From NCBI GenBank assembly GCA_947470805.1, contig CANIVU010000006.1:84733-148732 (forward strand): a stretch of DNA of 64,000 nt, given 5' to 3'. Below the pieces are notes generated by a model. It was given only the letters and a program-made list of their open reading frames with translations, made no database searches and was not told where the DNA came from. The translations under genes were made by a program, and so were the position numbers. The DNA is from Acidobacteriota bacterium. Its GTDB lineage: Bacteria; Acidobacteriota; Terriglobia; Bryobacterales; Bryobacteraceae. Of this stretch, positions 1-9,442 are shown in pieces (the stretch's first letter is position 1; every line of letters begins with the position of its first letter).

Positions 1-1444
1 CCCGCAGGTCGTAACAAAGCAAACGTGCCTGCTTATTCTGCAAGACGTCTTTCCCATGCTGCACAACATACAGCAATCCCCGGCTCAACACCGGCAACGA
101 CCACGTCTCCCGCGCCGCGAACAACCACGCCCGCGAGCCCTCCTTGAAACCACCAGGATTCAAATCCATCCACATCAAATGCCCGAATTCCCCCAGCACC
201 AGAAACCGCCCATCCACGTGCAGCAAATTGCCCCGATAGAGGCTCATCATCTGCTCCCGTTGCTGCCCACCGGCCTGAAATGTCTCTTTCCACTCCAGGC
301 TCGTTCGCCACGCTACCTTGCCCGTCTTTACTTCCACGCACGCCAAAGAAGCATCGGGCTCATTGCGTCCGTCGAAACCATACAAATACCCGTCCTTGTG
401 GATCGGCGTATTGAAGTGCAGTCCGAACTCCGGCGTCGTCCACAGCACCTTATGCTTGAAATCCGGAGTGATCTCTAACATCGTTCCGCCCGTCTTGTAA
501 CTGGCGGAGACAAATACGTAGTTACCCATGATCACAGGGCAGGACGCATTCACCGATTCATAACTCTTGCTTCGCCACGGATAAGTGAAATCCACCGCGC
601 CCGTCGCCGGGTCCAACATGATCAGCCCGCCCGTTGGCGGTTGGCTCTCCCCGCCGGCAAAAACAAACACCCGCCGCTTCCCGTGCACCACGGCCGGAAT
701 CGGCGATGCATAACTCCCGCCCCACTCGTTCCCGGCCCCCCACCGCATCTGCCCGGTCAACTTGTCCAACCCAATCACGCACGGGCCACCCGGCGCGCCC
801 ACGTTCACAATCAGCAGATCCCCTTCCACCAGCGGCGTCGACGCCACCCCGAAAAAGTCCTGCGGCACTTTAAACTCATCCCGCAACTGCCGCCGCCACA
901 GCACCTGGCCCGACGGCAAATGCAAACAGTGCAGCACCCCTTCCGCCCCCACCACATACACCCGCTCGCCATCGATCACCGGGCTCGACCGCGGCCCGTT
1001 GTTATACCCGTAGCGGTCCTCGAATGACGTCTGGTAGTTATGCTTCCAATACCGCTCGCCCGTCTCCGGATGCAGACATTCCACCGTCTCCTGATTCCCG
1101 CGCCGGTGCAGGAATACTAACTTATCCCCGGCAATCGCCGGCGAGGCGTAACCAGTGCCTTTGGCCATCTCCCACACCAGAGGCGGCCCGCTTGCCGGGA
1201 ACTTCTTGCTCAGCCGCGTTTCGCGCGAAACGCCATTGTGTTGCGGGCCCAGGAATGAAGTCCAATCCTCCGTCACCGCCCCTTTCGCCAACGCCCCCGG
1301 CTTCTTGTGCTTCACGGCATCGGGATTCGCCTGCGCCGGGGCCTTGACGCCATTGGGCGCATTGACCTTGGGCGGCGCCGGATCGGTGTACTTTTTCTGG
1401 CCCAGTGCGGACAGTGAAGAGAAGAGCAGCGTGCGTCGTTTCAT
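1..1444 (-). CDS. PQQ-like beta-propeller protein, 3' end outside window
   Basis: The frame starts at an ATG (MKRRTLLFSS) and is still open at the left edge after 481 codons, so only the C-terminus is missing. A short basic-hydrophobic leader suggests export. The body carries repeated turns of the TGxxxW type seen in PQQ-binding and BamB-like propellers (TGERYW, SGQVLW, TGQMRW, TGKVAW), each followed by short beta-strand-like segments. Such proteins are common secreted propellers in Acidobacteria and Planctomycetes, where the exact ligand is usually unknown. No quinoprotein-dehydrogenase active-site features were recognised, so an enzymatic role is not claimed. It is divergent from the esterase gene to its right. 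Confidence 0.8.
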   Translation of the reverse strand, partial: MKRRTLLFSSLSALGQKKYTDPAPPKVNAPNGVKAPAQANPDAVKHKKPGALAKGAVTEDWTSFLGPQHNGVSRETRLSKKFPASGPPLVWEMAKGTGYASPAIAGDKLVFLHRRGNQETVECLHPETGERYWKHNYQTSFEDRYGYNNGPRSSPVIDGERVYVVGAEGVLHCLHLPSGQVLWRRQLRDEFKVPQDFFGVASTPLVEGDLLIVNVGAPGGPCVIGLDKLTGQMRWGAGNEWGGSYASPIPAVVHGKRRVFVFAGGESQPPTGGLIMLDPATGAVDFTYPWRSKSYESVNASCPVIMGNYVFVSASYKTGGTMLEITPDFKHKVLWTTPEFGLHFNTPIHKDGYLYGFDGRNEPDASLACVEVKTGKVAWRTSLEWKETFQAGGQQREQMMSLYRGNLLHVDGRFLVLGEFGHLMWMDLNPGGFKEGSRAWLFAARETWSLPVLSRGLLYVVQHGKDVLQNKQARLLCYDLR

Positions 1445-1487
1445 GTAGCGGCGGAACCTATTCTCTCATTACACTGGCAGCAGTTCC

Positions 1488-3731
1488 ATGCGACCCCTTT
1501 CGCTCCTCCTCCTCGCCCTGCCCCTCATCGCCCAGGACCCCGCTCGCACCCTCGCCGAGCTTCTCTCGCTCCTCAAACCCTCGCGCGTCCCCGCCGATGG
1601 CCGGCTCAACCCGACCGACAAAACCTGGGAAGATTGGGTCCGCCGAACCGGTGAACGGCCGCCCGATTTTGACAAACTCCCCTCCACCCCCGGACTGCCA
1701 GACGCCCTCGCCGGCGTTACCACGCCAGCCCAATGGCCCGCCCGCAAACAACAACTCCGCCGCGACGTCCAACACTGGATCTTCGGCCAATTTCCGCCCA
1801 CGCCAACCAACCTCCGCGCCGTCGTCACCGCCAACCGCCGAGACGGCGCCGTCACGGTCCGCGAAGTGCGCCTGGAGTTCGGCCCGGACCACCGCGCCAC
1901 CCTCCGCGTTGAACTCATCATCCCCGACGGCCCCGGCCCCTTCCCCGTCTTCCTCACGAACCACGCTGCCAACCGCCCCTGGGTCTACACTGCCGTCCGG
2001 CGCGGCTATATCGCAGCCATCTATCACGCCACCGACCCCCGTTACGCCAACGGCGACGACTCCGACGCCTGGCTCGACGTCTATCCCGGCATCGATTTCC
2101 CCGTCCTCGCACGCTGGGCGTGGGCCGCCTCGCGCACCGTCGATTACCTCATCACGCTCCCCGAAGTCGACAAAGCCAAGATCGGCACCACCGGCCATTC
2201 GCGCAACGGCAAGAGCGCCCTCCTCGCCGCTGCCATGGACGACCGCATCGCCGCCGTCGTGCCCTCCAGCGGCAACAGCGGCGAATCCGACCCCTGGCGC
2301 TTCACCACCGAGCCCTTTGCCAACGAAAGCATCGAACTGCTCACCGGCGGCCAGTCCCACTGGTTCCACCCACGCCTCCGCTTCTTCTCCGGCCGCGAAG
2401 ATAAACTGCCCGTCGATCAGAATACGCTCCTCTCCCTCGTCGCCCCGCGAGGCCTGATGCTCTACACCGGCTACGCCGAGTCGGCCTCGAATCCCGTCGG
2501 CTTCGAACAGGCCTACCGCGACGCGCTCCGCGTCTACAGATTCCTGGGCCGCGAACAAAACATCTGGCTGCATCTGCGAATCGGCGAACACGGCACCAAT
2601 GCCGAAGACATCGAAATCTTCTGCGATTTCTTCGATTCCGTCTTCGGCCGGCGCCCGCGTCAGAAGCTCGAAACCTGGGCCCACGGCTACACCTTCGATG
2701 CCTGGAAGAAGCTCTCGAAAGAAACCATCGATCCGCTCCGCCCGCCCGTAACCGCGGACCCGAAATTGCAGATCGAATGGGCTCTCGGCACCGAACCGCC
2801 CGGCGCGCCGAATAGGCAGTTACGCCACGCGCCGCTCGAAGTATCGATGGCCGATAACGCCCTCGCCGCCCAATTCAAACGGCCCGCCACAGATGCCGCC
2901 ACGCGCGACCGCATCGCTAAGGAAGGCATGGCCTGGCGCGAAGTCCCCATCGGCGATGGCATCGTTGGCGACCTCTTCTACCCCGCCAATCACAAGGCCG
3001 GCAAGCTCCCCGTTGTCATCTGGCTGCACGGCTACAGCTACCAATACGGCTGGTCCATCCAGTCCCCCTGGCTGACGAATATCAACGACCTCCGGCTCGA
3101 TCAACGCCTCTCGCTCCCCGCCCTCGTCAAGCGCGGCTTCGCCGTTCTCGTCTTCGATCAAATCGGCTTCGGCACGCGCGTCCTCGATGCCCGCGAATTC
3201 TACACCCGCTACCCGCGCTGGTCGCTGATGGGCAAGATGGTGGCCGACACGCGCGCCGCCATCGATACCTGCACGCAAATCGATATTCTCGACCCGCAGC
3301 GCATCTCCCTCGGCGGCTACTCGCTCGGCGCCAAAGTCGGCCTGCTCACGATGGCGCTCGACCCACGTGTCCACTCTCTCGCCGCCGTAGCCGGCTTCGA
3401 TCCGCTCCGCCGCGATACGAAAGATAAAGGCGTCGAAGGCGTCCGCCACTACTCACATATCCACGGCTTAATGCCGCGCCTTGGCTTCTTCGAAGGCCAC
3501 GAAGCCAGCCTCCCATTCGACTTCGACGCCGCGCTGAAACTCGCCGCACCGCGCCCCGTCCTGCTCATCGCGCCGACGCTCGACCGCTACGCTCGCGCCG
3601 CCGACGTCGCCGCCACCGTCAACGCCGTCACCTACCCGGCGCTGCAACTCGAAACCCCGCTCGACTTCAACCGCTTCCACCGCCCCACCCAGCAGCGAGT
3701 CGTTGACTGGTTCGCCGAACGCGGCCGCTAA
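1488..3731 (+). CDS. Secreted two-domain alpha/beta hydrolase (CE15-like plus acetyl-xylan-esterase-like)
   Basis: The 747-residue product starts with a signal peptide (MRPLSLLLLALPLIAQ). The N-terminal half holds a serine nucleophile motif GHSRNGKSA and a later GEHGTN histidine, resembling glucuronoyl esterase (CE15) proteins. The C-terminal half is a second alpha/beta hydrolase with VIWLHGYS, a nucleophile elbow GGYSLGAK, and a PVLLIAPTLDR strand that would lead to the acid residue. Both catalytic centres look intact, so it probably removes ester decorations or ester cross-links from plant cell-wall polysaccharide. The order of two different esterase folds in one chain is the unusual point. 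A TACACT box 12 bases before the ATG may be its -10 element. Confidence 0.78.
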   Translation: MRPLSLLLLALPLIAQDPARTLAELLSLLKPSRVPADGRLNPTDKTWEDWVRRTGERPPDFDKLPSTPGLPDALAGVTTPAQWPARKQQLRRDVQHWIFGQFPPTPTNLRAVVTANRRDGAVTVREVRLEFGPDHRATLRVELIIPDGPGPFPVFLTNHAANRPWVYTAVRRGYIAAIYHATDPRYANGDDSDAWLDVYPGIDFPVLARWAWAASRTVDYLITLPEVDKAKIGTTGHSRNGKSALLAAAMDDRIAAVVPSSGNSGESDPWRFTTEPFANESIELLTGGQSHWFHPRLRFFSGREDKLPVDQNTLLSLVAPRGLMLYTGYAESASNPVGFEQAYRDALRVYRFLGREQNIWLHLRIGEHGTNAEDIEIFCDFFDSVFGRRPRQKLETWAHGYTFDAWKKLSKETIDPLRPPVTADPKLQIEWALGTEPPGAPNRQLRHAPLEVSMADNALAAQFKRPATDAATRDRIAKEGMAWREVPIGDGIVGDLFYPANHKAGKLPVVIWLHGYSYQYGWSIQSPWLTNINDLRLDQRLSLPALVKRGFAVLVFDQIGFGTRVLDAREFYTRYPRWSLMGKMVADTRAAIDTCTQIDILDPQRISLGGYSLGAKVGLLTMALDPRVHSLAAVAGFDPLRRDTKDKGVEGVRHYSHIHGLMPRLGFFEGHEASLPFDFDAALKLAAPRPVLLIAPTLDRYARAADVAATVNAVTYPALQLETPLDFNRFHRPTQQRVVDWFAERGR

Positions 3732-3753
3732 CTCGGTGTATGCTCAACGAAGT

Positions 3754-4341
3754 ATGCTCCGCCTGCTACTCCTCCTAACCGCCACGCTAACAGCCCAGGA
3801 CTGGCGCCCCGTCACCGGTTGGCAGGAAACGAACTTCACCGGCCACGGCCCGGCCCGCTTCGAAAAAGACGTCATCTACCTCGACCTCGGCGCCCCCATG
3901 ACCGGGGTCACCCGCGCCGCCGATTTTCCCAAAACCAACTACGAAATCCGCTATGAAGCCGCCCGGCTGCATGGGGGCGACTTCTTCGCCAGCCTGACGT
4001 TCCCCGTCGGCGACTCGCACTGCACCTGGGTCACCGGCGGCTGGGGTGGCGACATCGTCGGCCTCTCTAACATCGATGGCTGGGACGCCTCCGACAACGA
4101 AACCCGCAGCTATTTCACCTTTGAAACCGGCCGCTGGTACGCCTTCCGCATCCAAGTCACCCCGGCCACGATCCGCGTCTGGATCGACGAGCAATCGGTC
4201 GTCAACGTCCCCATCGCCGGCCGCAAAATCGACCTCCGTCGCGGGGAAATGAACCTCTCCACGCCGCTCGGTTTCGCCAGTTACAACACAGCGGGCGGTA
4301 TCCGAAAAGTCGAATACCGCCCAATGGCCAAATCAAACTGA
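3754..4341 (+). CDS. Secreted LamG/DUF1080-like beta-sandwich protein
   Basis: The start was placed at the ATG that opens a clean signal peptide (MLRLLLLLTATLTAQ), 51 bases downstream of the longest possible start; the product is then 195 residues. The mature part reads as alternating beta strands with a conserved-looking WYAFRIQV and IRVWIDEQSVV segment, typical of concanavalin-like/3-keto-disaccharide-hydrolase-type sandwiches that bind carbohydrate. No catalytic residues can be assigned. It lies 22 bases after the two-domain esterase on the same strand and is likely co-transcribed, which fits a role in polysaccharide binding or breakdown. Confidence 0.6.
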   Translation: MLRLLLLLTATLTAQDWRPVTGWQETNFTGHGPARFEKDVIYLDLGAPMTGVTRAADFPKTNYEIRYEAARLHGGDFFASLTFPVGDSHCTWVTGGWGGDIVGLSNIDGWDASDNETRSYFTFETGRWYAFRIQVTPATIRVWIDEQSVVNVPIAGRKIDLRRGEMNLSTPLGFASYNTAGGIRKVEYRPMAKSN

Positions 4342-4346
4342 AAAAA

Positions 4347-5486
4347 CTACCGGGACTTAACCTTCGTCCAACTCCGCGACGCCGCCGAAGCCAGCACCGC
4401 ATCCGTCACATCGTCCGTCGCCAAGCCCTCCCGGAACGTCGGCGCCGCGGCCTTTCCGCCGCCCACCGCCGTCAGGAAATCGGCTACCTGATGCACGAAG
4501 GTGTGTTCGTAGCCGATCTGCAAACCGGGCACCCACCAGTTGGCCATATAGGGGTGTTCCCGATCCGTAATATGGATGCTCTTCCAGCCGCGTAACTTAC
4601 CTTCGTCTTTGTGATCGAAGTACTGCAAGCGGTGTAAGTCGTGTAAGTCCCACATGATCGAAGCATTTTCGCCGTTGATCTCCAACGTGTACAGCGCCTT
4701 GTGCCCGCGCGCATACCGCGTCGCCTCGAACGTCGCCAGCGAACCGTTGTTGAACTTCGCCAGGAACAGGCTCGCGTCGTCGATGCCAACCGGCTCCACT
4801 TCGCCTGTCAGGCTGTGTTTACGGGCCTTGATGAAGGTCTCCGTCATTGCCGACACTTCATCAATGCCGCCGTTCAACCACATCGCGGTATCAATGCAGT
4901 GTGCCAGCAAGTCGCCGGTCACGCCGCTGCCGGCCACCTTTACGTCCAGCCGCCACAGGCCTTCCCCGCCCTGCGGCAGGTCGCTCGAAATGGTCCAGTC
5001 CTGGAGGAACTTCGCGCGGTAATGGAAGATGCGGCCCAGCCGTCCTTCGTCAATCAATTGCTTGGCTAACGTAACTGCCGGGACGCGCCGGTAGTTATAC
5101 CAAACCATGTTCGGCACGCCGGCTTTTTCCACCGCGTCCACAATGGCTTCGGACTCGGCGCCATTCCGCCCCAGCGGCTTTTCGCACATCACCATCTTGC
5201 CCGCTTTGGCGGCGGCAATGGCGATCTCGGCGTGCGTGTCGTTCGGGCTCGCAATATCGATCAGATCGATATCCGGCGACTCGACAACCTTTCGCCAATC
5301 AGTCTCCACGTTGGCGTAACCCCACTTGGTGGCGAACTCCTTGGCGCGCTCGGCATTCCGTGCGCACACCGTCTGCAACACCGGCTGATACGGCACGTCA
5401 AAGAAATTGGTCACCTTCCGGAACGCATTGGAATGCGTGCGTCCCATGAAGCCATAGCCAATCAAACCTACCCGAAGATTCTTCAT
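4347..5486 (-). CDS. Gfo/Idh/MocA family NAD(P)-dependent oxidoreductase
   Basis: A 379-residue cytoplasmic protein with an N-terminal Rossmann motif (GLIGYGFMG) followed by the family signature CEKPLGRN, whose lysine acts in catalysis, and a C-terminal beta-sheet substrate domain. These enzymes oxidise or reduce sugars, inositols and sugar derivatives. The gene starts three bases after the stop of a sugar isomerase/epimerase-like gene, a pairing typical of sugar or cyclitol catabolic units. The exact substrate cannot be told from sequence. Confidence 0.9.
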   Translation of the reverse strand: MKNLRVGLIGYGFMGRTHSNAFRKVTNFFDVPYQPVLQTVCARNAERAKEFATKWGYANVETDWRKVVESPDIDLIDIASPNDTHAEIAIAAAKAGKMVMCEKPLGRNGAESEAIVDAVEKAGVPNMVWYNYRRVPAVTLAKQLIDEGRLGRIFHYRAKFLQDWTISSDLPQGGEGLWRLDVKVAGSGVTGDLLAHCIDTAMWLNGGIDEVSAMTETFIKARKHSLTGEVEPVGIDDASLFLAKFNNGSLATFEATRYARGHKALYTLEINGENASIMWDLHDLHRLQYFDHKDEGKLRGWKSIHITDREHPYMANWWVPGLQIGYEHTFVHQVADFLTAVGGGKAAAPTFREGLATDDVTDAVLASAASRSWTKVKSR

Positions 5487-5489
5487 AAC

Positions 5490-6536
5490 TTAGTTCCACC
5501 CGTGCGCGTCGCGCACCGAAATCATGGCCTGCAAAACTTCGTTCCAGGTCTGCTGGTTCAACATCACATCGTTCGAGAACATGCACCCGTCCCAGCAGAT
5601 ATGCTGCACGGCGCGCGTCAGGTTCCCGCCGTCGTCGCGCAGCCACGCGCCCGAATCGCGCACGATGTCCAAGCGGCCATTGGGATCAAACGGCTGGCAG
5701 TGCCGACCCGTTTTGTCGTGCGATCCCGAACCCTTCACAGTGCCATCGTTCTGCGCCACGTGGAAGTCAATCATCCAAGGCCGCAACGCGCGCGCCATCG
5801 TTTTGTAAGCCTCGCCCAGCGCTACCGTGTCGTTCCAGTCAAAGTTCTCCGGCAGCAACGCGTCTTCCGGCGCGTTGTAGCCCATCGTGAACAACATAGT
5901 GTGCGCCATATCGGCCTGGAAGCCCAATGTATCCGGGCGTCCCACCATCTCCAACAACTTCACGTTCTGCCGCCAGCTGTGCATGCCGGCCCAGCAGATT
6001 TCGCCTTCGGCCGCCAGCCGTTCTCCGTATTCCTCGGCAATATTGCACGCCTTGGTGAACGTGTCGGCAATACGCCGCGTCCCGGCTTCCGGATCGGCCA
6101 ACCAGTCGTGCGGCCCGGTGGCGGAATCAATGCGCACCACCCCATACTTCCGCACGCCCAGATCCTTCAACTTCTTGCCAATACGACACGCCTTGCGGAC
6201 CTGCGTCAGGAACTTCGCCTGCTCCTCGTCGTCGCCCATCGCCGATCCGCCGCCGGTCGGCCCCCACACCGGGGCCACCATCGAACCCACGCGCAACCCG
6301 CGCCCGCCGATGTCGTCGGCCAGCTTCTTCAGGTCGTCATCGGACGAGTCGATATCGGTGTGCGGCAGACAAAGGAACAGGTCCACGCCGTCAAACTTCA
6401 CGCCGTTTACCGACGCCCCACACGTCAAATCCAACATCGTTTCCAGCGAAATCGGCGGCTCCGAATCGGGACCTTTGCCCACCAATCCAGGCCACATCGC
6501 ATTATGCAGCGCGGGAGACGCATTCTTTGTGCTCAT
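5490..6536 (-). CDS. Sugar phosphate isomerase/epimerase-like TIM barrel protein
   Basis: The start at MSTKNAS was chosen because a good ribosome binding site (GGAGG) sits eight bases upstream; the longer frame would run into hemL. The 348-residue product has the TIM-barrel features of the AP_endonuc_2/xylose-isomerase-like superfamily: [10 protein letters not shown] near the start, [13 protein letters not shown], a [10 protein letters not shown] strand carrying likely metal ligands, and [12 protein letters not shown] near the end. It is co-directional with, and immediately upstream of, the Gfo/Idh/MocA gene. A 3-keto-sugar or inositol-type substrate is a reasonable inference. Confidence 0.8.
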   Translation of the reverse strand: MSTKNASPALHNAMWPGLVGKGPDSEPPISLETMLDLTCGASVNGVKFDGVDLFLCLPHTDIDSSDDDLKKLADDIGGRGLRVGSMVAPVWGPTGGGSAMGDDEEQAKFLTQVRKACRIGKKLKDLGVRKYGVVRIDSATGPHDWLADPEAGTRRIADTFTKACNIAEEYGERLAAEGEICWAGMHSWRQNVKLLEMVGRPDTLGFQADMAHTMLFTMGYNAPEDALLPENFDWNDTVALGEAYKTMARALRPWMIDFHVAQNDGTVKGSGSHDKTGRHCQPFDPNGRLDIVRDSGAWLRDDGGNLTRAVQHICWDGCMFSNDVMLNQQTWNEVLQAMISVRDAHGWN

Positions 6537-6573
6537 CAGAAAATCCTCCGGGATAGCATACACCAACAGCGGT

Positions 6574-7830
6574 TTAGAAGAACGAGGCGATGGCCTTGCG
6601 CGTGTGCTCGATATCGGCGTCCGTATGCGCCGCCGATAGGAACGCCGCCTCAAACTGCGACGGCGGGAAGTACACGCCCTGCTCCAGCAAGTGATGGAAG
6701 AACTTGCCGAATAGCGCCGTATCGCTCGTCTTCGCCGTCTCGTAATCCACCACCGGCGTCTGCGTGAAGAACAGCGTAAACATCGAACCCACGCGGTTCA
6801 CCGTGAACTCCGATGGCAGCCCTGCGCACAGCGCCGCGGCCTTTTCTTCCAACCGCGCATAGAGCCCCGTGTCCTTCCGGATATTGCGCAACATCGCCAA
6901 CCCCGCGCTCACCGCCAGTGGATTGCCCGACAGCGTTCCCGCCTGGTACACATTCCCCACCGGCGCCACCTTGCGCATAATCTCCTTGCGTCCGCCGTAC
7001 GCCCCAATCGGCAGCCCGCCACCGATCACCTTCCCAAAGGTCGACAGATCCGGCACCACGCCGAACAACGACTGCGCCCCGCCCGGCGCCACGCGGAAGC
7101 CAGTCATCACCTCGTCAAAAATCAACAAAGCCCCGTGTTTACGCGTCTCCGCCACCAGCGCGCCCAGGAACTCCGGCGTCGGCAGCACGCAACCCATGTT
7201 GCCCACCACAGGCTCCAGAATCACGCAGGCAATCTCGTCCCCGTGCGCGGCGAACGCCTGCTCCAACGCTTCCACATTGTTATAAGGCAGCGCCAGCGTC
7301 GTATCGGCAAACGCCTTCGGCACGCCAGCCGTGTCGGCAATGCCCAACGTCGCCATGCCGCTCCCGGCCTTCACCAGCAACGAGTCCACATGCCCGTGGT
7401 AGCAGCCTTCAAACTTGATCGTCAGGTCACGCCCGGTAAACCCACGCGCCACACGCAGAGCCGACATCGTCGCCTCGGTACCGGAGTTCACCAGCCGGAT
7501 CATCTCCATCGACGGCACAGCGTCGCGGATCTCCTCGGCCAGCTCAATTTCCCGCTCCGTCGGCGCGCCAAAGCTCGTGCCAATCGTCAGCGCGTCCTCG
7601 ATCGCCGCCAGAATCTCCGGATGCCGGTGGCCCAACAGCATCGGCCCCCACGATCCAATAAAGTCGATGTACTCATTCCCATCCACGTCCCACAGCCGGG
7701 CCCCGTTGGCCTTGGCCATGAACCGCGGCGTGCCGCCAACGCTGCGGAACGCGCGCACCGGAGAGTTCACTCCGCCCGGTACCAACTCCTGGCCGCGGGC
7801 AAGCAATGCTTCAGATCGAGCAGTATTCAT
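6574..7830 (-). CDS. hemL: Glutamate-1-semialdehyde 2,1-aminomutase
   Basis: The 418-residue product matches HemL across its length: the start region [14 protein letters not shown], the substrate-loop segment [16 protein letters not shown], the PLP-phosphate and aspartate segment [11 protein letters not shown], and the PLP-binding lysine in [18 protein letters not shown]. It converts glutamate-1-semialdehyde to 5-aminolevulinate, the C5 route to haem and other tetrapyrroles. Its ATG overlaps the stop of the upstream flavoprotein gene by four bases (ATGA), so translation is probably coupled. Confidence 0.97.
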   Translation of the reverse strand: MNTARSEALLARGQELVPGGVNSPVRAFRSVGGTPRFMAKANGARLWDVDGNEYIDFIGSWGPMLLGHRHPEILAAIEDALTIGTSFGAPTEREIELAEEIRDAVPSMEMIRLVNSGTEATMSALRVARGFTGRDLTIKFEGCYHGHVDSLLVKAGSGMATLGIADTAGVPKAFADTTLALPYNNVEALEQAFAAHGDEIACVILEPVVGNMGCVLPTPEFLGALVAETRKHGALLIFDEVMTGFRVAPGGAQSLFGVVPDLSTFGKVIGGGLPIGAYGGRKEIMRKVAPVGNVYQAGTLSGNPLAVSAGLAMLRNIRKDTGLYARLEEKAAALCAGLPSEFTVNRVGSMFTLFFTQTPVVDYETAKTSDTALFGKFFHHLLEQGVYFPPSQFEAAFLSAAHTDADIEHTRKAIASFF

Positions 7831-8984
7831 TCGTTTCCTTCACTTACTATCCGGCGCAAAAACAAATTCACGCCAATCTCGGTCAGCGTCAGATGCAGCG
7901 TCGATTTAATCTGCTTCCGCAAATCATGATAAGGCATCGTGCCGGCAAACAACTCCTGCACAATCCCGTTCAGCCGCGTGCTCCGGCGCAAAAACTGAAT
8001 CATGCGGTCCGTATTCGCGCCAAACAAATACCGGCCCAAAAACAACCGGCGCGCCAGCGTCGACGCATACGCCAGGTCATGAACAAACTCCCCCGTCACC
8101 GCTCCCGCGTACTCCGCCTCGCGCCCTTCGGCCGCCAGTGTCCCAGCCAACTCCCCCGATCGCATCGCGTAATAAATCCCCTCGCCCGTCACCGGATCCA
8201 CTAGCCCACCCGCATCCCCCGCCGCAAGCCATCCATCCCCCGCTAACCGGTTCCCCCGCCAGGACGACGCCTCCAAAGACGGTAACATATGTCCATAAAA
8301 AGTCGCGCCCTCGCGCGAAATCCCACGCGATTCCATGTACCGTTCCAACCGCGCGCGCATCTCCGTTGCGGCCTCGCCCTTCCCGCAGATCCCCACCGAC
8401 AAATGCCCTGCCCGCGGAAACACCCACAAATACCCTTCAAATCCCCCAAAAAACTCCAGATCAATATGCCCCTGCTCCCGCGGCACGTAGTAACCCAGCG
8501 CCGTCATCGTGTCGGCCGCCTGAAACGCCGTCCCCGTATCCCGCAGCGGATTCCGCGCCCCCGTCGCCACAATCACAAAGTCCGCCTTCACCTCGCCCGC
8601 CGCGGTCCGCACCGCCCACCGCTCCGCCTCTCGCCGCATTCCCAACACCCGCTCCCGCCGCAACTCCGCCCCCGCCCCCGCCGCCCGATCCAGCAGCAGT
8701 TGATTCAACTCCCGCCGAGAAAAAATCAACATCGGCTTATCCAACGTCAAACTCACCGCACCGGCTCCAGGCGAATGCAGACAAGTTCGAGTCACCCGCC
8801 GGACTGAGCCACTTTTCTCCAAAAACGGGTACTGCCGGTAAGCCTTATACGTTACGCCGCCGCCACAAGGCTTCTCCCACGCCATCTTTTCATCGAACAA
8901 AATCGCGTGCGCCCCGGCGGCGGCCACCTGCCGGGCAGCCATTGCGCCCGCCGGACCGCCGCCTAGCACCGCGATTGTTCTCAC
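7827..8984 (-). CDS. Geranylgeranyl-reductase family FAD-dependent oxidoreductase
   Basis: The 385-residue protein begins with an FAD-binding [14 protein letters not shown] motif, carries the family segment EKPCGGGVT soon after, and ends its flavin fold with a [19 protein letters not shown] motif. This is the geranylgeranyl reductase family, which saturates isoprenoid chains of lipids, quinones or chlorophyll side chains. The gene is coupled by four-base overlaps both to the lipoprotein gene before it and to hemL after it. In a non-photosynthetic host a menaquinone or polyprenol substrate is more likely than chlorophyll, but this is inference. Confidence 0.88.
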   Translation of the reverse strand: MRTIAVLGGGPAGAMAARQVAAAGAHAILFDEKMAWEKPCGGGVTYKAYRQYPFLEKSGSVRRVTRTCLHSPGAGAVSLTLDKPMLIFSRRELNQLLLDRAAGAGAELRRERVLGMRREAERWAVRTAAGEVKADFVIVATGARNPLRDTGTAFQAADTMTALGYYVPREQGHIDLEFFGGFEGYLWVFPRAGHLSVGICGKGEAATEMRARLERYMESRGISREGATFYGHMLPSLEASSWRGNRLAGDGWLAAGDAGGLVDPVTGEGIYYAMRSGELAGTLAAEGREAEYAGAVTGEFVHDLAYASTLARRLFLGRYLFGANTDRMIQFLRRSTRLNGIVQELFAGTMPYHDLRKQIKSTLHLTLTEIGVNLFLRRIVSEGNE

Positions 8985-9382
8985 GGATGGGCCTTGGGTG
9001 TCGACGGCGCATGCACCGCCCCGTTGGCCGGCTCACCCGCCGGCGGATGGCCCGCCGGCATCTCACCCGTCGGCATCGCCGAGTTCCCGTGCGGGCTCGA
9101 CTTCTCCGACGGCTTCACCGTCCACTTCCCGCCCTCCATCACCATCGCATAATTCATCTGAATCCCCGCCCCGCCTTCCTTCGGCGAAACCGACACCACC
9201 GCGTCGGCTTCCTTGTCCCGGAAACTGACGGAGACAATCTCGATCTTCATCGATTGCGACATCAAGTCGCTTCGCTTCGCCAAATGGTCCAGAATTGCCT
9301 GTTTCACGGCATCCTGATTCTGAGGGGCTTTGGCGCATCCGGCCAACAGCACAAGGAGGAGAGAGAGTATTCGTACGGCCAC
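8981..9382 (-). CDS. Small lipoprotein, function unknown
   Basis: The GTG at the right end was chosen because it opens a lipoprotein signal directly (VAVRILSLLLVLLAGC, lipobox LAGC) and because a perfect TATAAT lies six bases before it; a longer ATG frame would include 18 unconvincing residues. The 133-residue product has a folded part with predicted beta strands and a Pro/His/Gly-rich tail (GEMPAGHPPAGEP). It leads the unit with the flavoprotein and hemL, overlapping the former by four bases. No family was recognised. Confidence 0.75.
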   Translation of the reverse strand: MAVRILSLLLVLLAGCAKAPQNQDAVKQAILDHLAKRSDLMSQSMKIEIVSVSFRDKEADAVVSVSPKEGGAGIQMNYAMVMEGGKWTVKPSEKSSPHGNSAMPTGEMPAGHPPAGEPANGAVHAPSTPKAHP

Positions 9383-9388
9383 ACCCGG

Positions 9389-9417
9389 ATTATAACGGGG
9401 AAGCCTATAATTGGGAA
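9389..9417 (-). promoter_or_regulatory. Promoter of the lipoprotein-flavoprotein-hemL unit
   Basis: Read leftward, TTCCCA and a perfect TATAAT are separated by 17 bases, and the GTG start follows the -10 box after six bases. Transcription would therefore begin at the start codon itself, giving a leaderless mRNA. A second TATAAT reads rightward at 9406-9411 and could serve the kinase gene on the other strand. Confidence 0.6.
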
Positions 9418-9442
9418 AGGGAGACTTGCACTGCAATTACGC

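Noticed and set aside
8138..9442. Long rightward open frame opposite the flavoprotein gene, in frame with the kinase
   Set aside because: It is a Pro/Ser/Arg-rich shadow of a clear gene on the other strand; only the part after about 9443 has real protein character.
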